Source: Candidatus Kapaibacterium sp. (lineage in GTDB: Bacteria > Bacteroidota > Ignavibacteria > Kapaibacteriales > UBA4661). From it: DNA of 43,334 nt. Location of the stretch: the NCBI GenBank assembly GCA_025358765.1, contig JANYIG010000342.1:1-43334 (forward strand), in the 5' to 3' direction. Shown here in pieces: positions 1 through 9,099 of this stretch. The position numbers were made by a program, and so were the translations under genes. The notes beneath the pieces were generated by a model. It did not search any database and had not been told where the DNA came from. It saw only the letters and a program-made list of their open reading frames with translations. Position 1 is the first letter of the stretch. Each line of letters starts with the position of its first letter.

Positions 1-61
1 ACCACTTCATAACAAACGCCCAGTTCAACATTATCACAAATGCTTGAGGTACTATGCACAT

Positions 62-976
62 TTACGGCTTCAAGCCTTTGGGAACACCATTCGGAAAATA
101 TTTCTGAATAGCTTCTTTGATGCGCCCGATGCGGTTTTCGGGGTTCGGATGTGTGCTGAGAAATTCCGGCTGCCGCTGCCCGCCGCCAGAAGATTCTGCC
201 AAAATTTCCATCACGCGAATCATGCTCCGTGGGTCGTAGCCGGCTTCACTCATAAATTTCACCCCAAGGCGATCGGCTTCCAGTTCATCGTCACGTCCGT
301 ATTTTGTGTTTACCAAATTGCCAATCATCATTGCTACTTGTGCGCTGTGCTGAGTGTTGGGATTATCTGGGTCGTAGGTCGCCATCACCGCCGCTCCCGT
401 CAAACCTTGGGTGAGTTCTTGTTGCGCCATTTGCTGTGCGCTGTGCCTTGCTACAACATGACCAATTTCATGCCCCAACACGCCAGCAATCTGTCCTTCG
501 CTCTCCAACCGTCGCAGCAACGCCATCGTGATAAACGTCTGTCCGCCCGGAAGCGCAAAAGCGTTAATCGTTTTTTCGTCCGCCAGCGCATGACATTCTA
601 TCGGATAGCCACTTTGAGCAATAGCGGCGTTGCCTCGCACAAGATGTTTGCCGATAGCGTCCACCAGAGCTTGTGCTTTTGGGTCAGCCGCGAGACCGCC
701 ATACTGCGCCGCCATCTGCGGGGCAGACTGCAAGCCAATCGCAATTTCTTGCTCAGGCGAAATTTTCACGTGCTGTGTTTCGCCTGTGATGGTATTCACC
801 GACGAAGAATTGAGGTACGAAAATATAGCCCCGCCCGCTACAAACAGCCCGATAAGAAGGCGCATTCCCAAACCACCGCCGCTCGGACGAGTGGAAAGCG
901 GCATTGCACGAGAAAAAAGGTCTTGTCCGTTCATGGTCGTAATAGATTTAAGTGTTGAGTGGGAAGTGTTCAGCAT
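62..976 (-). CDS. M48-family zinc metallopeptidase, membrane-anchored
   Basis: Predicted zinc endopeptidase of the periplasm or cell envelope (BepA/LoiP/YcaL-like M48 group), likely acting in envelope protein quality control. One hydrophobic segment near residues 38-55 looks like an uncleaved N-terminal anchor. The protease domain carries HEIGH at 169-173 and ELEAD at 231-235, which supply the two His ligands, the catalytic Glu and the third ligand Glu. The conserved NAFALPGG segment is at 138-145. No TPR region follows, so it is shorter than BepA. An ATG at codon 15 (position 934) is an equally possible start because neither has a Shine-Dalgarno sequence. It lies 28 bases after the small membrane-protein gene and may be the last gene of a nuoL-led unit. 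Family call is sure; substrate is unknown. Confidence 0.9.
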   Translation of the reverse strand: MLNTSHSTLKSITTMNGQDLFSRAMPLSTRPSGGGLGMRLLIGLFVAGGAIFSYLNSSSVNTITGETQHVKISPEQEIAIGLQSAPQMAAQYGGLAADPKAQALVDAIGKHLVRGNAAIAQSGYPIECHALADEKTINAFALPGGQTFITMALLRRLESEGQIAGVLGHEIGHVVARHSAQQMAQQELTQGLTGAAVMATYDPDNPNTQHSAQVAMMIGNLVNTKYGRDDELEADRLGVKFMSEAGYDPRSMIRVMEILAESSGGGQRQPEFLSTHPNPENRIGRIKEAIQKYFPNGVPKGLKP

Positions 977-1004
977 AAAAGTTTGTCACTGAGTTTGTCA
1001 TTGA

Positions 1005-1493
1005 CTATTCTTCAACCGAAACAAACTCTTCAACTTCAAGCAATTCATAGATGCCTCCGGCAAGCGCACCAAATACAACGTGGCTTGCCACCAACAATCC
1101 ACCGCGAACAATCAGAAATTGCGGAAACCATGCAGACATTGTGTAAAAATTCACCGCGTATAGCGCAAGTCCAAACGCCGCACCTCCCACCACGCCAACC
1201 AGCAAACCCCAGCGGTGCAATACTGTTGCGATAAGCGCCGCAAAAGCAACAGACATCGGCAGATGCACTAACAAACACATGCCAAACACCGCTGCATCAA
1301 ATGTTGCGGGTGGCGGCAGTACACGCTCGCCCATCACAACCGAAGCTATGATACGAGGTAGTAGCCATGCGCTTCCCACAGCGGAGTTCGTAAGCCACAT
1401 CGTGAGTGCCAAAAAGACCGTACCACTTATCACACCAGCGAACACGACGGCACGCCAGTCCACGAGTTGTTTGAGGGTTTGTTGAGGTTTCAT
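1005..1493 (-). CDS. Small polytopic membrane protein, unknown function
   Basis: A 162-residue hydrophobic protein with about four predicted membrane helices (roughly residues 15-36, 66-90, 93-115 and 127-148), a charged N-terminus and an acidic C-terminal tail (ELLEVEEFVSVEE). I do not recognise a family and see no catalytic motif. It sits between nuoL (51 bases upstream) and the M48 protease (28 bases downstream) on the same strand, so the three are probably co-transcribed. That context suggests an inner-membrane role, but nothing in the sequence ties it to complex I. The start is an ATG; no competing upstream ATG was noted. Confidence 0.75.
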   Translation of the reverse strand: MKPQQTLKQLVDWRAVVFAGVISGTVFLALTMWLTNSAVGSAWLLPRIIASVVMGERVLPPPATFDAAVFGMCLLVHLPMSVAFAALIATVLHRWGLLVGVVGGAAFGLALYAVNFYTMSAWFPQFLIVRGGLLVASHVVFGALAGGIYELLEVEEFVSVEE

Positions 1494-1544
1494 GGAGTAT
1501 CAAAATATGTCAAAAAATGACTGCCGTTCCATTGTATTATTTTT

Positions 1545-3536
1545 TTACCCCAATAACAACCACGTCATAATAGCAATTATCCCCAACACCATCACAAATG
1601 CGTAGTTTTGCACAATGCCTGTTTGTACTGTGCGAATTGCTCCCGATACGCCACCAACGCCGTCGGCAATACCATTCACTGCGCCGTCCACTACCTTGTT
1701 TTCCACTGTTTTCCACAGAACACTTGTGGAAAACTTGGATAACATATTAAAAACTACGCCATAATAAAATTCATCTATAAAATATTTCCGCCAGAGCAGA
1801 TTGTACACGCCAGAAAAACTCTCTGCCAATTCTGCGGGACGCACGGATGCTGATTTGTACAGCGATGTTGCCAAGAAAATACCTGCTATTGCCACCACCA
1901 GCGATACGAGTATTAACACATATTCTATAGAATGAATTTCCCCACCGCTCACCCGCCCAAGCTGGTTATTTGCCGCCGAAAAAACGGGTTCGAGCCAATG
2001 CTCTATCCAATTGCCCACGTGCAGCGGATGCCCAAGCGCATGAGGGATTCCCACCAAACCACCCACTACCGACAAAAATGCCAATATCATAAGAGGAACG
2101 GTCATTGTTTTTGGCGACTCGTGCGGATGGGTATGATGTGTGTCGAAGCGCTCTTGACCGCTAAACGTCAGGTGGACAAGGCGGAACATATAGAATGCTG
2201 TGCAAAATGCCGCCACAACCAGCAATCCCCACAATACTGGAGAACCATGCTCGAACACATTCCAAAGAATTTCGTCCTTTGAAAAAAAGCCTGCAAACGG
2301 CACAATCCCAGAAATCGCAATGGAGGCGATCAAGAACGTACGATACGTCACGGGCATATATTGTTTCAACCCACCCATTTTTTGAATATCTTGTTCTTCG
2401 TGCATTCCGTGAATCACCGAGCCAGAACCAAGGAACAGACAGGCTTTGAAGAAAGCGTGCGTCATCACGTGAAACACCGCCGCCGTGTAAGCCCCAACGC
2501 CAAGCGCAGCGAACATAAATCCAAGCTGGCTCACGGTGGAATACGCTAATACTTTTTTGATGTCGTTTTGAACTAAACCCATCGTTGCCGCCAGCAGCGC
2601 CGTAGCCACGCCAATCACCGCAACGGTCGTCATGGCAGTTTGTGAGAGCGCAAAGATAGGAGCAGTGCGGGCTATCAGGAAAATTCCCGACGTAACCATC
2701 GTTGCCGCGTGAATCAGCGCCGAAACAGGCGTTGGACCCGCCATAGCGTCTGGCAACCACACAAAAAGCGGTATCTGCGCCGACTTACCCGTGCAGCCCA
2801 AAAACAGCAATAGCGCTACCGCCGTGATAATCCCAACACTATACGCAGAGCCGTTCGGAAAAAAACCGCTTGCGTTCGAGGCGAGTGCGAGTGTATTCAC
2901 CTCGTCGTAGCGGAGTGTGCCGAACATCGCATATATCGTGAACATCGCCAACAACATGCCGAAGTCGCCTATACGGTTGAAGATGAATGCTTTTTTTGCC
3001 GCGTCGCCCGTCCAGATGATGCTTACACCGTCAAATTTACGGTCGTACCAAAAGCCAATTAGCAAATACGACGACAATCCCACGCCCTCCCAACCCAAAA
3101 ATGTGACAACGTAATTATCCGCCAGCACGAGGTTCAGCATCATAAAGATGAACAAATTCAGATAGGTGAAAAACCGAAAAAAGCTCTGGTCGCCGTGCAT
3201 ATAGCCGATGGAATACACGTGAATCAAAAAGCCTACGCCCGTGATAATAAGCGTGAACAGCACGGAAAGCTGGTCAACTTTGTACGCAAGGTCAATCGAA
3301 AAACTGCCGGCGTGAATCCATGTAAACAGGCTCACCGTTTGCGGTGCGACCGCACCGGAAGCCATTTGCACGAACACATAAAGCGCAATCAAAAACGACG
3401 CTCCCACCGTCGCGCTGGCAAGTGAACCAATCATGCCCTCGCCGTTGTCAAGATAGGCAAGCTGTTTACCAAACAATCCCAAAAGCGCAAACCCGACAAG
3501 CGGAAGAAGCGGAACGAGAAGAATCAATGTATCCAT
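1545..3536 (-). CDS. nuoL: NADH-quinone oxidoreductase subunit L
   Basis: Antiporter-like membrane subunit of respiratory complex I, which helps couple NADH:quinone electron transfer to proton pumping. The 663-residue length is normal for NuoL. Visible landmarks are the GWEGVGLSSYLLIG stretch (about 148-161) with the conserved membrane Glu, the GCTGKSAQIPLFVWLPDAM stretch (about 248-265) with the conserved Lys, and PTPVSALIHAATMVTSG just after. A hydrophobic C-terminal part follows the His-rich loop near 475, consistent with the long lateral helix and last membrane helix. No other complex I subunit is adjacent; nuoF lies about 16 kb away on the same strand. Downstream genes are a small membrane protein and an M48 protease. 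Confidence 0.97.
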   Translation of the reverse strand: MDTLILLVPLLPLVGFALLGLFGKQLAYLDNGEGMIGSLASATVGASFLIALYVFVQMASGAVAPQTVSLFTWIHAGSFSIDLAYKVDQLSVLFTLIITGVGFLIHVYSIGYMHGDQSFFRFFTYLNLFIFMMLNLVLADNYVVTFLGWEGVGLSSYLLIGFWYDRKFDGVSIIWTGDAAKKAFIFNRIGDFGMLLAMFTIYAMFGTLRYDEVNTLALASNASGFFPNGSAYSVGIITAVALLLFLGCTGKSAQIPLFVWLPDAMAGPTPVSALIHAATMVTSGIFLIARTAPIFALSQTAMTTVAVIGVATALLAATMGLVQNDIKKVLAYSTVSQLGFMFAALGVGAYTAAVFHVMTHAFFKACLFLGSGSVIHGMHEEQDIQKMGGLKQYMPVTYRTFLIASIAISGIVPFAGFFSKDEILWNVFEHGSPVLWGLLVVAAFCTAFYMFRLVHLTFSGQERFDTHHTHPHESPKTMTVPLMILAFLSVVGGLVGIPHALGHPLHVGNWIEHWLEPVFSAANNQLGRVSGGEIHSIEYVLILVSLVVAIAGIFLATSLYKSASVRPAELAESFSGVYNLLWRKYFIDEFYYGVVFNMLSKFSTSVLWKTVENKVVDGAVNGIADGVGGVSGAIRTVQTGIVQNYAFVMVLGIIAIMTWLLLG

Positions 3537-3588
3537 TATGCAGTTTCCATCAAATGTTGAGAAGATTGTTTACGTTGTTTGTGTTTGC

Positions 3589-4099
3589 TCAAAAATTCCA
3601 GCCGAAACTTATGCCGCCCCACGGCAAACCATAACCATTGCTAGCAATGAAGGGTGTGAATGTAACACGAAAAAGAAAACCGCCGTTCAGAGGCTGATAA
3701 CGATAGCCGACAATTCCGGCTACGATAACACCAGAAGCTGCAACATCAGTCAATGCAACGAGTGATACTCCGCCACCCAATTCTAATTTATGTTGTTTTT
3801 TGCCAATGAGAGTACTGAATGATGTGGTTCCAGTAAAAATTGCATGGGAGCTGAAAGGAATGAGTAACAATCCTATTCTCAGGCAATTAGATTCAGAAAC
3901 CATTCGTTCATAATTAATTAAATGAACCGACAACGGCACTTCCTAAAATCTCCAAATACACATTATTGCGGGCGGTCTGCACCACAACAGTATCAGCGGC
4001 AGCAGTATTCACAGCGTTTGTATTCCGAACTTGTGCGTGTGTTTGCCCACAGACAAGCAACAGAGCGGCGCAGGCAAAAAATACAACGAAATTCCGCAT
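3589..4099 (-). pseudogene. Small outer-membrane beta-barrel protein, frameshifted
   Basis: Two reading frames together make one protein. The first part (4099 down to 3914) starts with a clear Sec signal peptide (MRNFVVFFACAALLLVCGQTHAQ) and ends ...YLEILGSAVVGSFN-stop. The second part, in another frame, continues as NYERM... and ends in PWGGISFGWNF, an aromatic C-terminus typical of outer-membrane barrels. At 3911-3921 the plus strand reads TAATTAATTAA. Removing one TAAT unit fuses the frames to GSFNYERM, the motif expected in this Bacteroidota family, and gives about 168 residues. The break therefore looks like a 4-base tandem duplication. It could be a true mutation, slipped-strand variation or an assembly error. 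The only visible start for the second part alone is a GTG near 3939, with no signal peptide. Function is unknown. Confidence 0.75.
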
Positions 4100-4202
4100 A
4101 GTGTCAGGGACAAATGGATAAAAGAGCGAGCGTCAATTTTGGCTTCTCTTGTCGTGACCAATCTACAAAAAAATTCAAACATTTCACGCGGTAATCAAGG
4201 CA

Positions 4203-5873
4203 TTACGGCTTCGTTGGAGAACCATCCCGCGAGAACCAACGTAGCGTGTAAAGGTATTGCTGCGGAAGGTCGTCCTTGTCGTTCGCCCCAGCAAAGCCAC
4301 GTTTGAGCAGTTGCGTTTTGAACCACACATCGAACGCTGCTTGTTGCTGCAACAGTTGTTCCGCCTTGAGCGCAAAACCCGCCTCTTGCAAGGTTTTCCC
4401 AAAAGTCCGCGAATTTGTGGGGTAGCGGTTGCGCTGCACGAGCCAAAAATTTGTTACACCTGCGGCTTGCGCCTCTTGAATCATCTTCTTGCACGAGTCT
4501 GCGGTCATGATAAAGCCGATGTCCGTTTCATTCAGCACGTACGAACGGTATGCGGGCAGATTGTAGTGCATAGCGGTTGTTGTGGTAGAGTCAATCAGCC
4601 CAACGCCCATTTTGCCATAACCATAGCCAATGGGGTGGAGTACGACAGTCTGCGCGGCATTCGGCGTGATTGTGCGAATGGCTTCGGCAATTTCCCGAAG
4701 CGGCGGCGTGTGTTGTACGGCAGGAATGTTCAAATTCCATATCGTAACGGCGAACACATTACACGCTACCATCACCACTACCAGTGCCATTCGTAGGCGC
4801 TTTTGTTTGATGCGAAAAAGCGCCATTCCCAAAAACACCCACACAAATGGCGCAAAATACGATAAACGCTGAATGGAAGGAAACAAAAATACGGGCTGTG
4901 CGGGATACATCTTTGCAGCAACAGCGGAAATTACCACAATCGGCATTACAACGAGCATGATGCCGATATTATTCAGCAACACAGTTTTGTTCATGGACTT
5001 TATGAGCAATATACTCAACACCCCGAATGTTGGAACGCTCGCCCAAAACCACCACGGCAGCAGCACTGCGCCGTTCATCACGCCGTATAGCGTTGCCACA
5101 ATAAACACGGGAAACGCCAGCAATTTCGAGCGTCCGCCCGTCACGTCTGCGCCGGAAGACACAGACAAAATCGCTGCTACAAGTGGGATAATCACCAGCA
5201 AAATTGCTACTTGCGCCACAGCCCAGATTGCTACTGTACGCATACTCTTTCCGCGAATGGTTAAAAGGTAATGAAGCCCCGCACACAGCGCGAGTGTTGC
5301 TGCCGGAAGGTAGTGAATATAAAATAGCAACGAGATTGCAAGAGCGTAACCCACTATCCAGCGTGGTTGTGGGGTTGCAGAATTTTTATTCGTTTCTTCA
5401 TTATCGTATTGAATCCATCGTAAATAGCAATACAGCGCCGTCAGGCTTAGAAGCATTGCCAACGCTTGATACCGTGCAAAATTCGCCGCCATCCAGACCG
5501 TTGGCGTGGTAGCAGCAAGCAAGAATATTGTCCAGCGCTGTTCGTCGGTGTTGCGTTTTGCAAGTAATTCCACGACCTTCCAAAGCGCTCCCAAAGCTAA
5601 TGCCAGCACAAGCGTGGAAAACAAGCGCAACGACGCATCGCCATAACCAAAGACTATTCCCCAATAATGTAGAATGAGCGGGCATCCGGGCGGATTGTTC
5701 TCTTTCGGCGGCGAAAGGTACAGCTCGTTGATAACCTTCGGCGTTTGTTCTGCGGACCAATACATCGCAAATTCATCACCCGCAACCGACCGCACGGTCA
5801 ACGTTGCAAGCGAAAACACAAAGAGCAATCCAATCACGGACAATACCACAATACGAACAGAACGAGTTGACAT
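4203..5873 (-). CDS. GT39/PMT_2-type membrane glycosyltransferase (ArnT-like)
   Basis: A 556-residue polytopic membrane protein of the GT-C fold, which transfers a sugar from a polyprenyl-phosphate donor to a lipid or protein acceptor on the periplasmic side. Evidence: one N-terminal helix, then the first-loop acidic pair in GDEFAMYW (Asp33, Glu34); the NNPPGCPLILHYW segment and GDASLRL motif typical of PMT_2 proteins; roughly ten further hydrophobic helices to about residue 375; and a soluble C-terminal domain that ends in a cluster of aromatic and charged residues. Acceptor and donor cannot be read from sequence. It stands alone between a broken outer-membrane protein gene and a terminator-like hairpin upstream, so it is probably a separate unit. 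Confidence 0.85.
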   Translation of the reverse strand: MSTRSVRIVVLSVIGLLFVFSLATLTVRSVAGDEFAMYWSAEQTPKVINELYLSPPKENNPPGCPLILHYWGIVFGYGDASLRLFSTLVLALALGALWKVVELLAKRNTDEQRWTIFLLAATTPTVWMAANFARYQALAMLLSLTALYCYLRWIQYDNEETNKNSATPQPRWIVGYALAISLLFYIHYLPAATLALCAGLHYLLTIRGKSMRTVAIWAVAQVAILLVIIPLVAAILSVSSGADVTGGRSKLLAFPVFIVATLYGVMNGAVLLPWWFWASVPTFGVLSILLIKSMNKTVLLNNIGIMLVVMPIVVISAVAAKMYPAQPVFLFPSIQRLSYFAPFVWVFLGMALFRIKQKRLRMALVVVMVACNVFAVTIWNLNIPAVQHTPPLREIAEAIRTITPNAAQTVVLHPIGYGYGKMGVGLIDSTTTTAMHYNLPAYRSYVLNETDIGFIMTADSCKKMIQEAQAAGVTNFWLVQRNRYPTNSRTFGKTLQEAGFALKAEQLLQQQAAFDVWFKTQLLKRGFAGANDKDDLPQQYLYTLRWFSRDGSPTKP

Positions 5874-5903
5874 GAGAATATCAATGGATATAGTTACGAA
5901 GAA

Positions 5904-5958
5904 AAAGCCACCGAGAACGCTTCATGGCTTATCCATTGCTGCGCTGCACGGTGGCTTT
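5904..5958 (-). terminator. Probable intrinsic terminator of the class II amidotransferase gene
   Basis: Perfect 10-base inverted repeat AAAGCCACCG (5904-5913) and CGGTGGCTTT (5949-5958). Read on the minus strand, the stem is followed by a T-rich run (TTTTTCTTCG). It lies just past the stop of the amidotransferase gene ending at 5984. The 35-base loop is long for a terminator, though it may fold further. Confidence 0.55.
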
Positions 5959-5983
5959 CTTCAACAATCTTGTTGTTTAATAT

Positions 5984-6880
5984 TTAATAACTGTCTGCTG
6001 GAACAAGTTTTTCAATCGGAAGTTCGATGCTTTGGAAACGAAGCCCTAATTTTTCATCAATAATCATCATCGCATTGCGCTCGACCTTCATCCAATCTGA
6101 ACGGCGCAGTGTGAACGGTTCCGAGGCAATAATAATCGAAGATGGCTGTCCGTCGAACGGCTCCATACGACACTCACCGTCGCGGCAGTGGTATTCTTTG
6201 CCATACATATAATATAGCGACGAAGGCTGCACGAGTTGATTGGTCGTGTAGCGCGTTGCGACAATACTTTTGCCGTTTGTGACGGCAAGGTTCAGGTATG
6301 CGTGTTTTTTTAAGCCATTTTCCGCGTGTATTTCCGCAAAATCGTCGAGCATTTTGTTCATCGCATAGACCATATCGTCCGTTGTAACGTCGCCACTTGG
6401 GTCTTCGATATGATTCAAAAGCAAACCGAACAAATGTTCTGAATCAGTTGAACCCATAACGGCATCATAAGCCACATCGTTCAAACGGCGCAAAATCGGG
6501 CGGCGAATCTTGCCGAACTCACCCACCATGCCGTTGTGCATAAACATGAGTTTACCGCATTGGAATGGGTGGGAATTAACTTCTTCCACCATTGAGCCGG
6601 GCGATGCCGCACGGACATGGGCAAAAATAAGCGGCGACGAGACTTTTTTTGCCAAATTTCGCAGATTCATGTCGCTCCATGCGGGCTTGACACTGCGGAA
6701 GACACATGGCATTGGGTCGAGTTCAGGAACGTACCAGCCAAGCCCAAAACCGTCACCATTGACGGCAACCGACATTTCCTCGGCTTGCATTGTCTGGGCA
6801 ACGATGAGAGAGAATTTTGGCTTATAAAGCAAGTCTTCCGCTAAAACTGGCGGTCCGATGTAGGCAAGAAATCTACACAT
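5984..6880 (-). CDS. Class II glutamine amidotransferase (EgtC/YafJ-like)
   Basis: N-terminal-nucleophile glutaminase domain of the EgtC/YafJ group. The protein begins Met-Cys-Arg-Phe-Leu, so Cys2 becomes the catalytic N-terminal residue after Met removal. Other family motifs are NGDGFGLGWY (41-50), HVRAAS (88-93), NSHPF (102-106), HNG (115-117) and GSTDSEH (about 143-149). The 298-residue length is slightly above the usual 250-270. No ergothioneine genes are near, so a role as EgtC is not supported; it is better read as a stand-alone amidase of unknown substrate. A Bacteroidota-type promoter lies immediately upstream at 6911-6942 and a terminator downstream, so it is likely a single-gene unit. 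Confidence 0.88.
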   Translation of the reverse strand: MCRFLAYIGPPVLAEDLLYKPKFSLIVAQTMQAEEMSVAVNGDGFGLGWYVPELDPMPCVFRSVKPAWSDMNLRNLAKKVSSPLIFAHVRAASPGSMVEEVNSHPFQCGKLMFMHNGMVGEFGKIRRPILRRLNDVAYDAVMGSTDSEHLFGLLLNHIEDPSGDVTTDDMVYAMNKMLDDFAEIHAENGLKKHAYLNLAVTNGKSIVATRYTTNQLVQPSSLYYMYGKEYHCRDGECRMEPFDGQPSSIIIASEPFTLRRSDWMKVERNAMMIIDEKLGLRFQSIELPIEKLVPADSY

Positions 6881-6910
6881 AAAGCATCAATGGTAATGTT
6901 CGGATAATTT

Positions 6911-6942
6911 CAAAGTTAGAAGATTGTGGGAAGTCCCCCAAG
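6911..6942 (-). promoter_or_regulatory. Bacteroidota-type promoter of the class II amidotransferase gene
   Basis: On the minus strand, TAACTTTG (plus-strand CAAAGTTA 6911-6918) matches the -7 consensus TAnnTTTG. It is preceded after 20 bases by CTTG (plus-strand 6939-6942), close to the -33 TTTG. The expected transcription start is about 25 bases before the ATG at 6880. Confidence 0.6.
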
Positions 6943-6947
6943 AAGCC

Positions 6948-8042
6948 TCAAGCCGGACGGCGGGTTGAAACAATATAGACATCGGTTCCGACCGAGGTAA
7001 CGCTTTTAATATCAAATTTTTTCGCAGCGTTCAGTGAAGGCGTTGAAAGTGACGAGAACGTGTGCAAACCGCTTCCCATCGCAATCGGTGCGATAAACGT
7101 GTGCATTTCATCAATCAAATTTTCTTGGGCAAAGGATGAAAACACACGTGCACCACCTTCGACCAGCACCGAGGTGATGTTCATGGACACGAGTTGCTCC
7201 AAAATCGCCCGCAAATTCAAGTAATCCCCATTGCCCGCGCCCGCTGGAATCACCTGCACGCCGCTTACTTTCAGCGCTGTGGCTTTGGGTTTGGTAAGTG
7301 CTGTGGAACGGCAAAATACCATCGTGTTGTGGCGCTCGGCACTCGTGAACACTTTAGCCTTTAAGGACACGGAAAGGTCGGAGTCAAGAATCACGCGCAC
7401 GGGATTGCGACCGTCTGCCATCCGAACGGTCAATTCGGGGTCGTCCTTAGCAGCCGTTACGCCGCCCACCAGCACTGCATCTACTTCAGCACGGAGTTCG
7501 TGAGCAATCGTGCGGCTTTCCTCGCAGGTAATCCATTTCGATTGACCGAATACCGTTGCAATGCAGCCATCCAACGACTGCCCGACTTTCATCAAAATAT
7601 ACGGTTGCCCCGTGGTGATATGCTTTGTGAAAAAGCGATTGACCCACTGTGCTTCGTCCTCTAAAACGCCAACCACAACTTCGATTCCCGCCTCACGCAG
7701 CGCTTCAATGCCTTTGCCGGACACTTCAGGATTAGGGTCTATCATGCCGACAACCACACGAGCAATCTTTTTTTCGATAATCAGTTGCACACAAGGCGGC
7801 GTTTTTCCGAAATGGTTACACGGCTCAAGGTTAACCACCAACGTCGCACCTTCGAGCGGACGAGATGCACTGCGAATCGCTTCTACCTCAGCATGAGAAC
7901 CACCAAATTCTTTGTGCCATCCTTCGCCGATGACTTCGCCATCTTTCACCAGCACACAGCCCACACGCGGGTTCGGGCTTACTCTGCCATTGCCACGCGT
8001 TGCTAATTCTATTGCTCGTCGCATCGCCTGCTCGTCGCTCAT
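6948..8042 (-). CDS. ribD: Bifunctional riboflavin biosynthesis deaminase/reductase
   Basis: Carries out two steps of riboflavin synthesis: deamination of diaminohydroxyphosphoribosylaminopyrimidine, then NADPH-dependent reduction of the ribosyl side chain. The N-terminal deaminase domain (about 1-145) has the zinc motif HAE (50-52) and PCNHFGKTPPC (Cys75 and Cys84); Asn replaces the more common Ser of PCSH. The reductase domain (about 150-364) starts at RPYILMKVGQSLDG-like sequence and has the VLVEGG motif. I chose the ATG at 8042 because GGAGAGG lies 5 bases upstream, one of the few strong Shine-Dalgarno sites in the window; a TTG at 8060 is possible but would overlap this site. Other rib genes are not in the window. 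No FMN riboswitch was seen upstream. Confidence 0.95.
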   Translation of the reverse strand: MSDEQAMRRAIELATRGNGRVSPNPRVGCVLVKDGEVIGEGWHKEFGGSHAEVEAIRSASRPLEGATLVVNLEPCNHFGKTPPCVQLIIEKKIARVVVGMIDPNPEVSGKGIEALREAGIEVVVGVLEDEAQWVNRFFTKHITTGQPYILMKVGQSLDGCIATVFGQSKWITCEESRTIAHELRAEVDAVLVGGVTAAKDDPELTVRMADGRNPVRVILDSDLSVSLKAKVFTSAERHNTMVFCRSTALTKPKATALKVSGVQVIPAGAGNGDYLNLRAILEQLVSMNITSVLVEGGARVFSSFAQENLIDEMHTFIAPIAMGSGLHTFSSLSTPSLNAAKKFDIKSVTSVGTDVYIVSTRRPA

Positions 8043-8204
8043 GGTCGCCTCTCCAATCAAATTGCGGTCTTAAAACCCGAGTTGTGTCATGTTTTATGAA
8101 TTCTTACGAACTTGAAAGATACAAACAGAAATAGATATTTCCCACAGAAAAGTTGGACGGCGACTCTCACCATTGTTGTCGTAGTCATGCTTTCCTCGCA
8201 CGCT

Positions 8205-9077
8205 TTATGCAAGCACGGAACACGCGGACGCAACAAACTCCGCCACCCGCGCCGCGCCGATTGCGGCGGCTTCTATCACTTCTTCGTGCGAAACCGTCAC
8301 GGGCACAGTTTCCGGCAACGTGTTGGTAATCAGTGAGCAACCAGCCACCTGTAGCCCACAAACCCGTGCAAATTCTGCTTCGTGGACGGTGGACATCCCA
8401 ATCGCGTGTCCGCCAAACAGCCTGTACATTCGCGCTTCGGCAGGTGTTTCATAGCTTGGTCCCGTTACTGCAACATATATGCCGTGATGATGCGGTACGC
8501 CCTTCGCCGTGAGTTCGGCGCTTATTTGTTTGCGCGGTTCCCGTGCAAAAATTTCATTGTATTTGGTCGGTAATATCGTCGGTAGTTTTTCCTTCAGCCC
8601 CGCCAACCAACCGCGCTGCACTGAACGGAACAACAGATTATGCGAATCGGAAAGCAGCATAATGTCGCCCGCCGCAAACAGAGGATTTAATCCGCCCGCC
8701 GCATTCGTCAGCACCGCAAAACGCGCTCCGAGCAATGCAGCAAGACCAATTTGCGCCAGAGCATCCTGCATCGAAAAACCCTCGTACAAATGGCACCGTC
8801 CGGTAAAATGCGCCACCCGCTTGCCGCCAATATCAATAATGCGAATCACCGACGAATGCCCCGCCACGCTTGGCGACGGGAACCCCGCGATGTCGCTCGT
8901 ATTGATGATTTCGAGCGGCTTGTAGCCTTCAAGCGCTGTGTTCAGACCGCTGCCTGTAATCACCACACCGTCCACCGCCCGTTCGTAGATAGCCGCACTC
9001 AAACGCCGAAATGCACGAGCGTAATCGCCGTAATGTTGTTCAAGGATTGTTTGTCGTTGTGTTGATAGGTTGTTCAT
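8205..9077 (-). CDS. punA: Purine nucleoside phosphorylase (trimeric PNP type)
   Basis: Phosphorolysis of inosine and guanosine to free base and ribose-1-phosphate in purine salvage. Motifs of the trimeric PNP/MTAP family are present: GSGLN (about 42-46, phosphate loop), GRCHLYEG (93-100), NAAGG (125-129), GPSYETPAE (206-214) with the base-site Glu region, GMST (227-230) and a late ITN (Asn contacting the purine). The 290-residue length is normal. The ATG at 9077 is preferred over a TTG at 9092. It follows purD on the same strand by about 20 bases, so de novo (purD) and salvage (punA) purine genes are probably co-transcribed. MTAP activity cannot be excluded. Confidence 0.93.
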   Translation of the reverse strand: MNNLSTQRQTILEQHYGDYARAFRRLSAAIYERAVDGVVITGSGLNTALEGYKPLEIINTSDIAGFPSPSVAGHSSVIRIIDIGGKRVAHFTGRCHLYEGFSMQDALAQIGLAALLGARFAVLTNAAGGLNPLFAAGDIMLLSDSHNLLFRSVQRGWLAGLKEKLPTILPTKYNEIFAREPRKQISAELTAKGVPHHHGIYVAVTGPSYETPAEARMYRLFGGHAIGMSTVHEAEFARVCGLQVAGCSLITNTLPETVPVTVSHEEVIEAAAIGAARVAEFVASACSVLA

Positions 9078-9099
9078 GAGATGATATTTCAAGTGTGTA

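Noticed and set aside
44-958. Open frame of 304 codons on the plus strand opposite the M48 protease
   Set aside because: It is the antisense of a clearly recognised gene and has a biased, non-protein-like composition.
2161-2760. A long open frame on the minus strand inside nuoL
   Set aside because: It shares the strand of nuoL but in another frame and its translation resembles no protein; nuoL itself is complete and conserved.
5984-6880. EgtC of an ergothioneine pathway
   Set aside because: No egtA, egtB, egtD or egtE gene is near, so only the broader amidotransferase call is kept.
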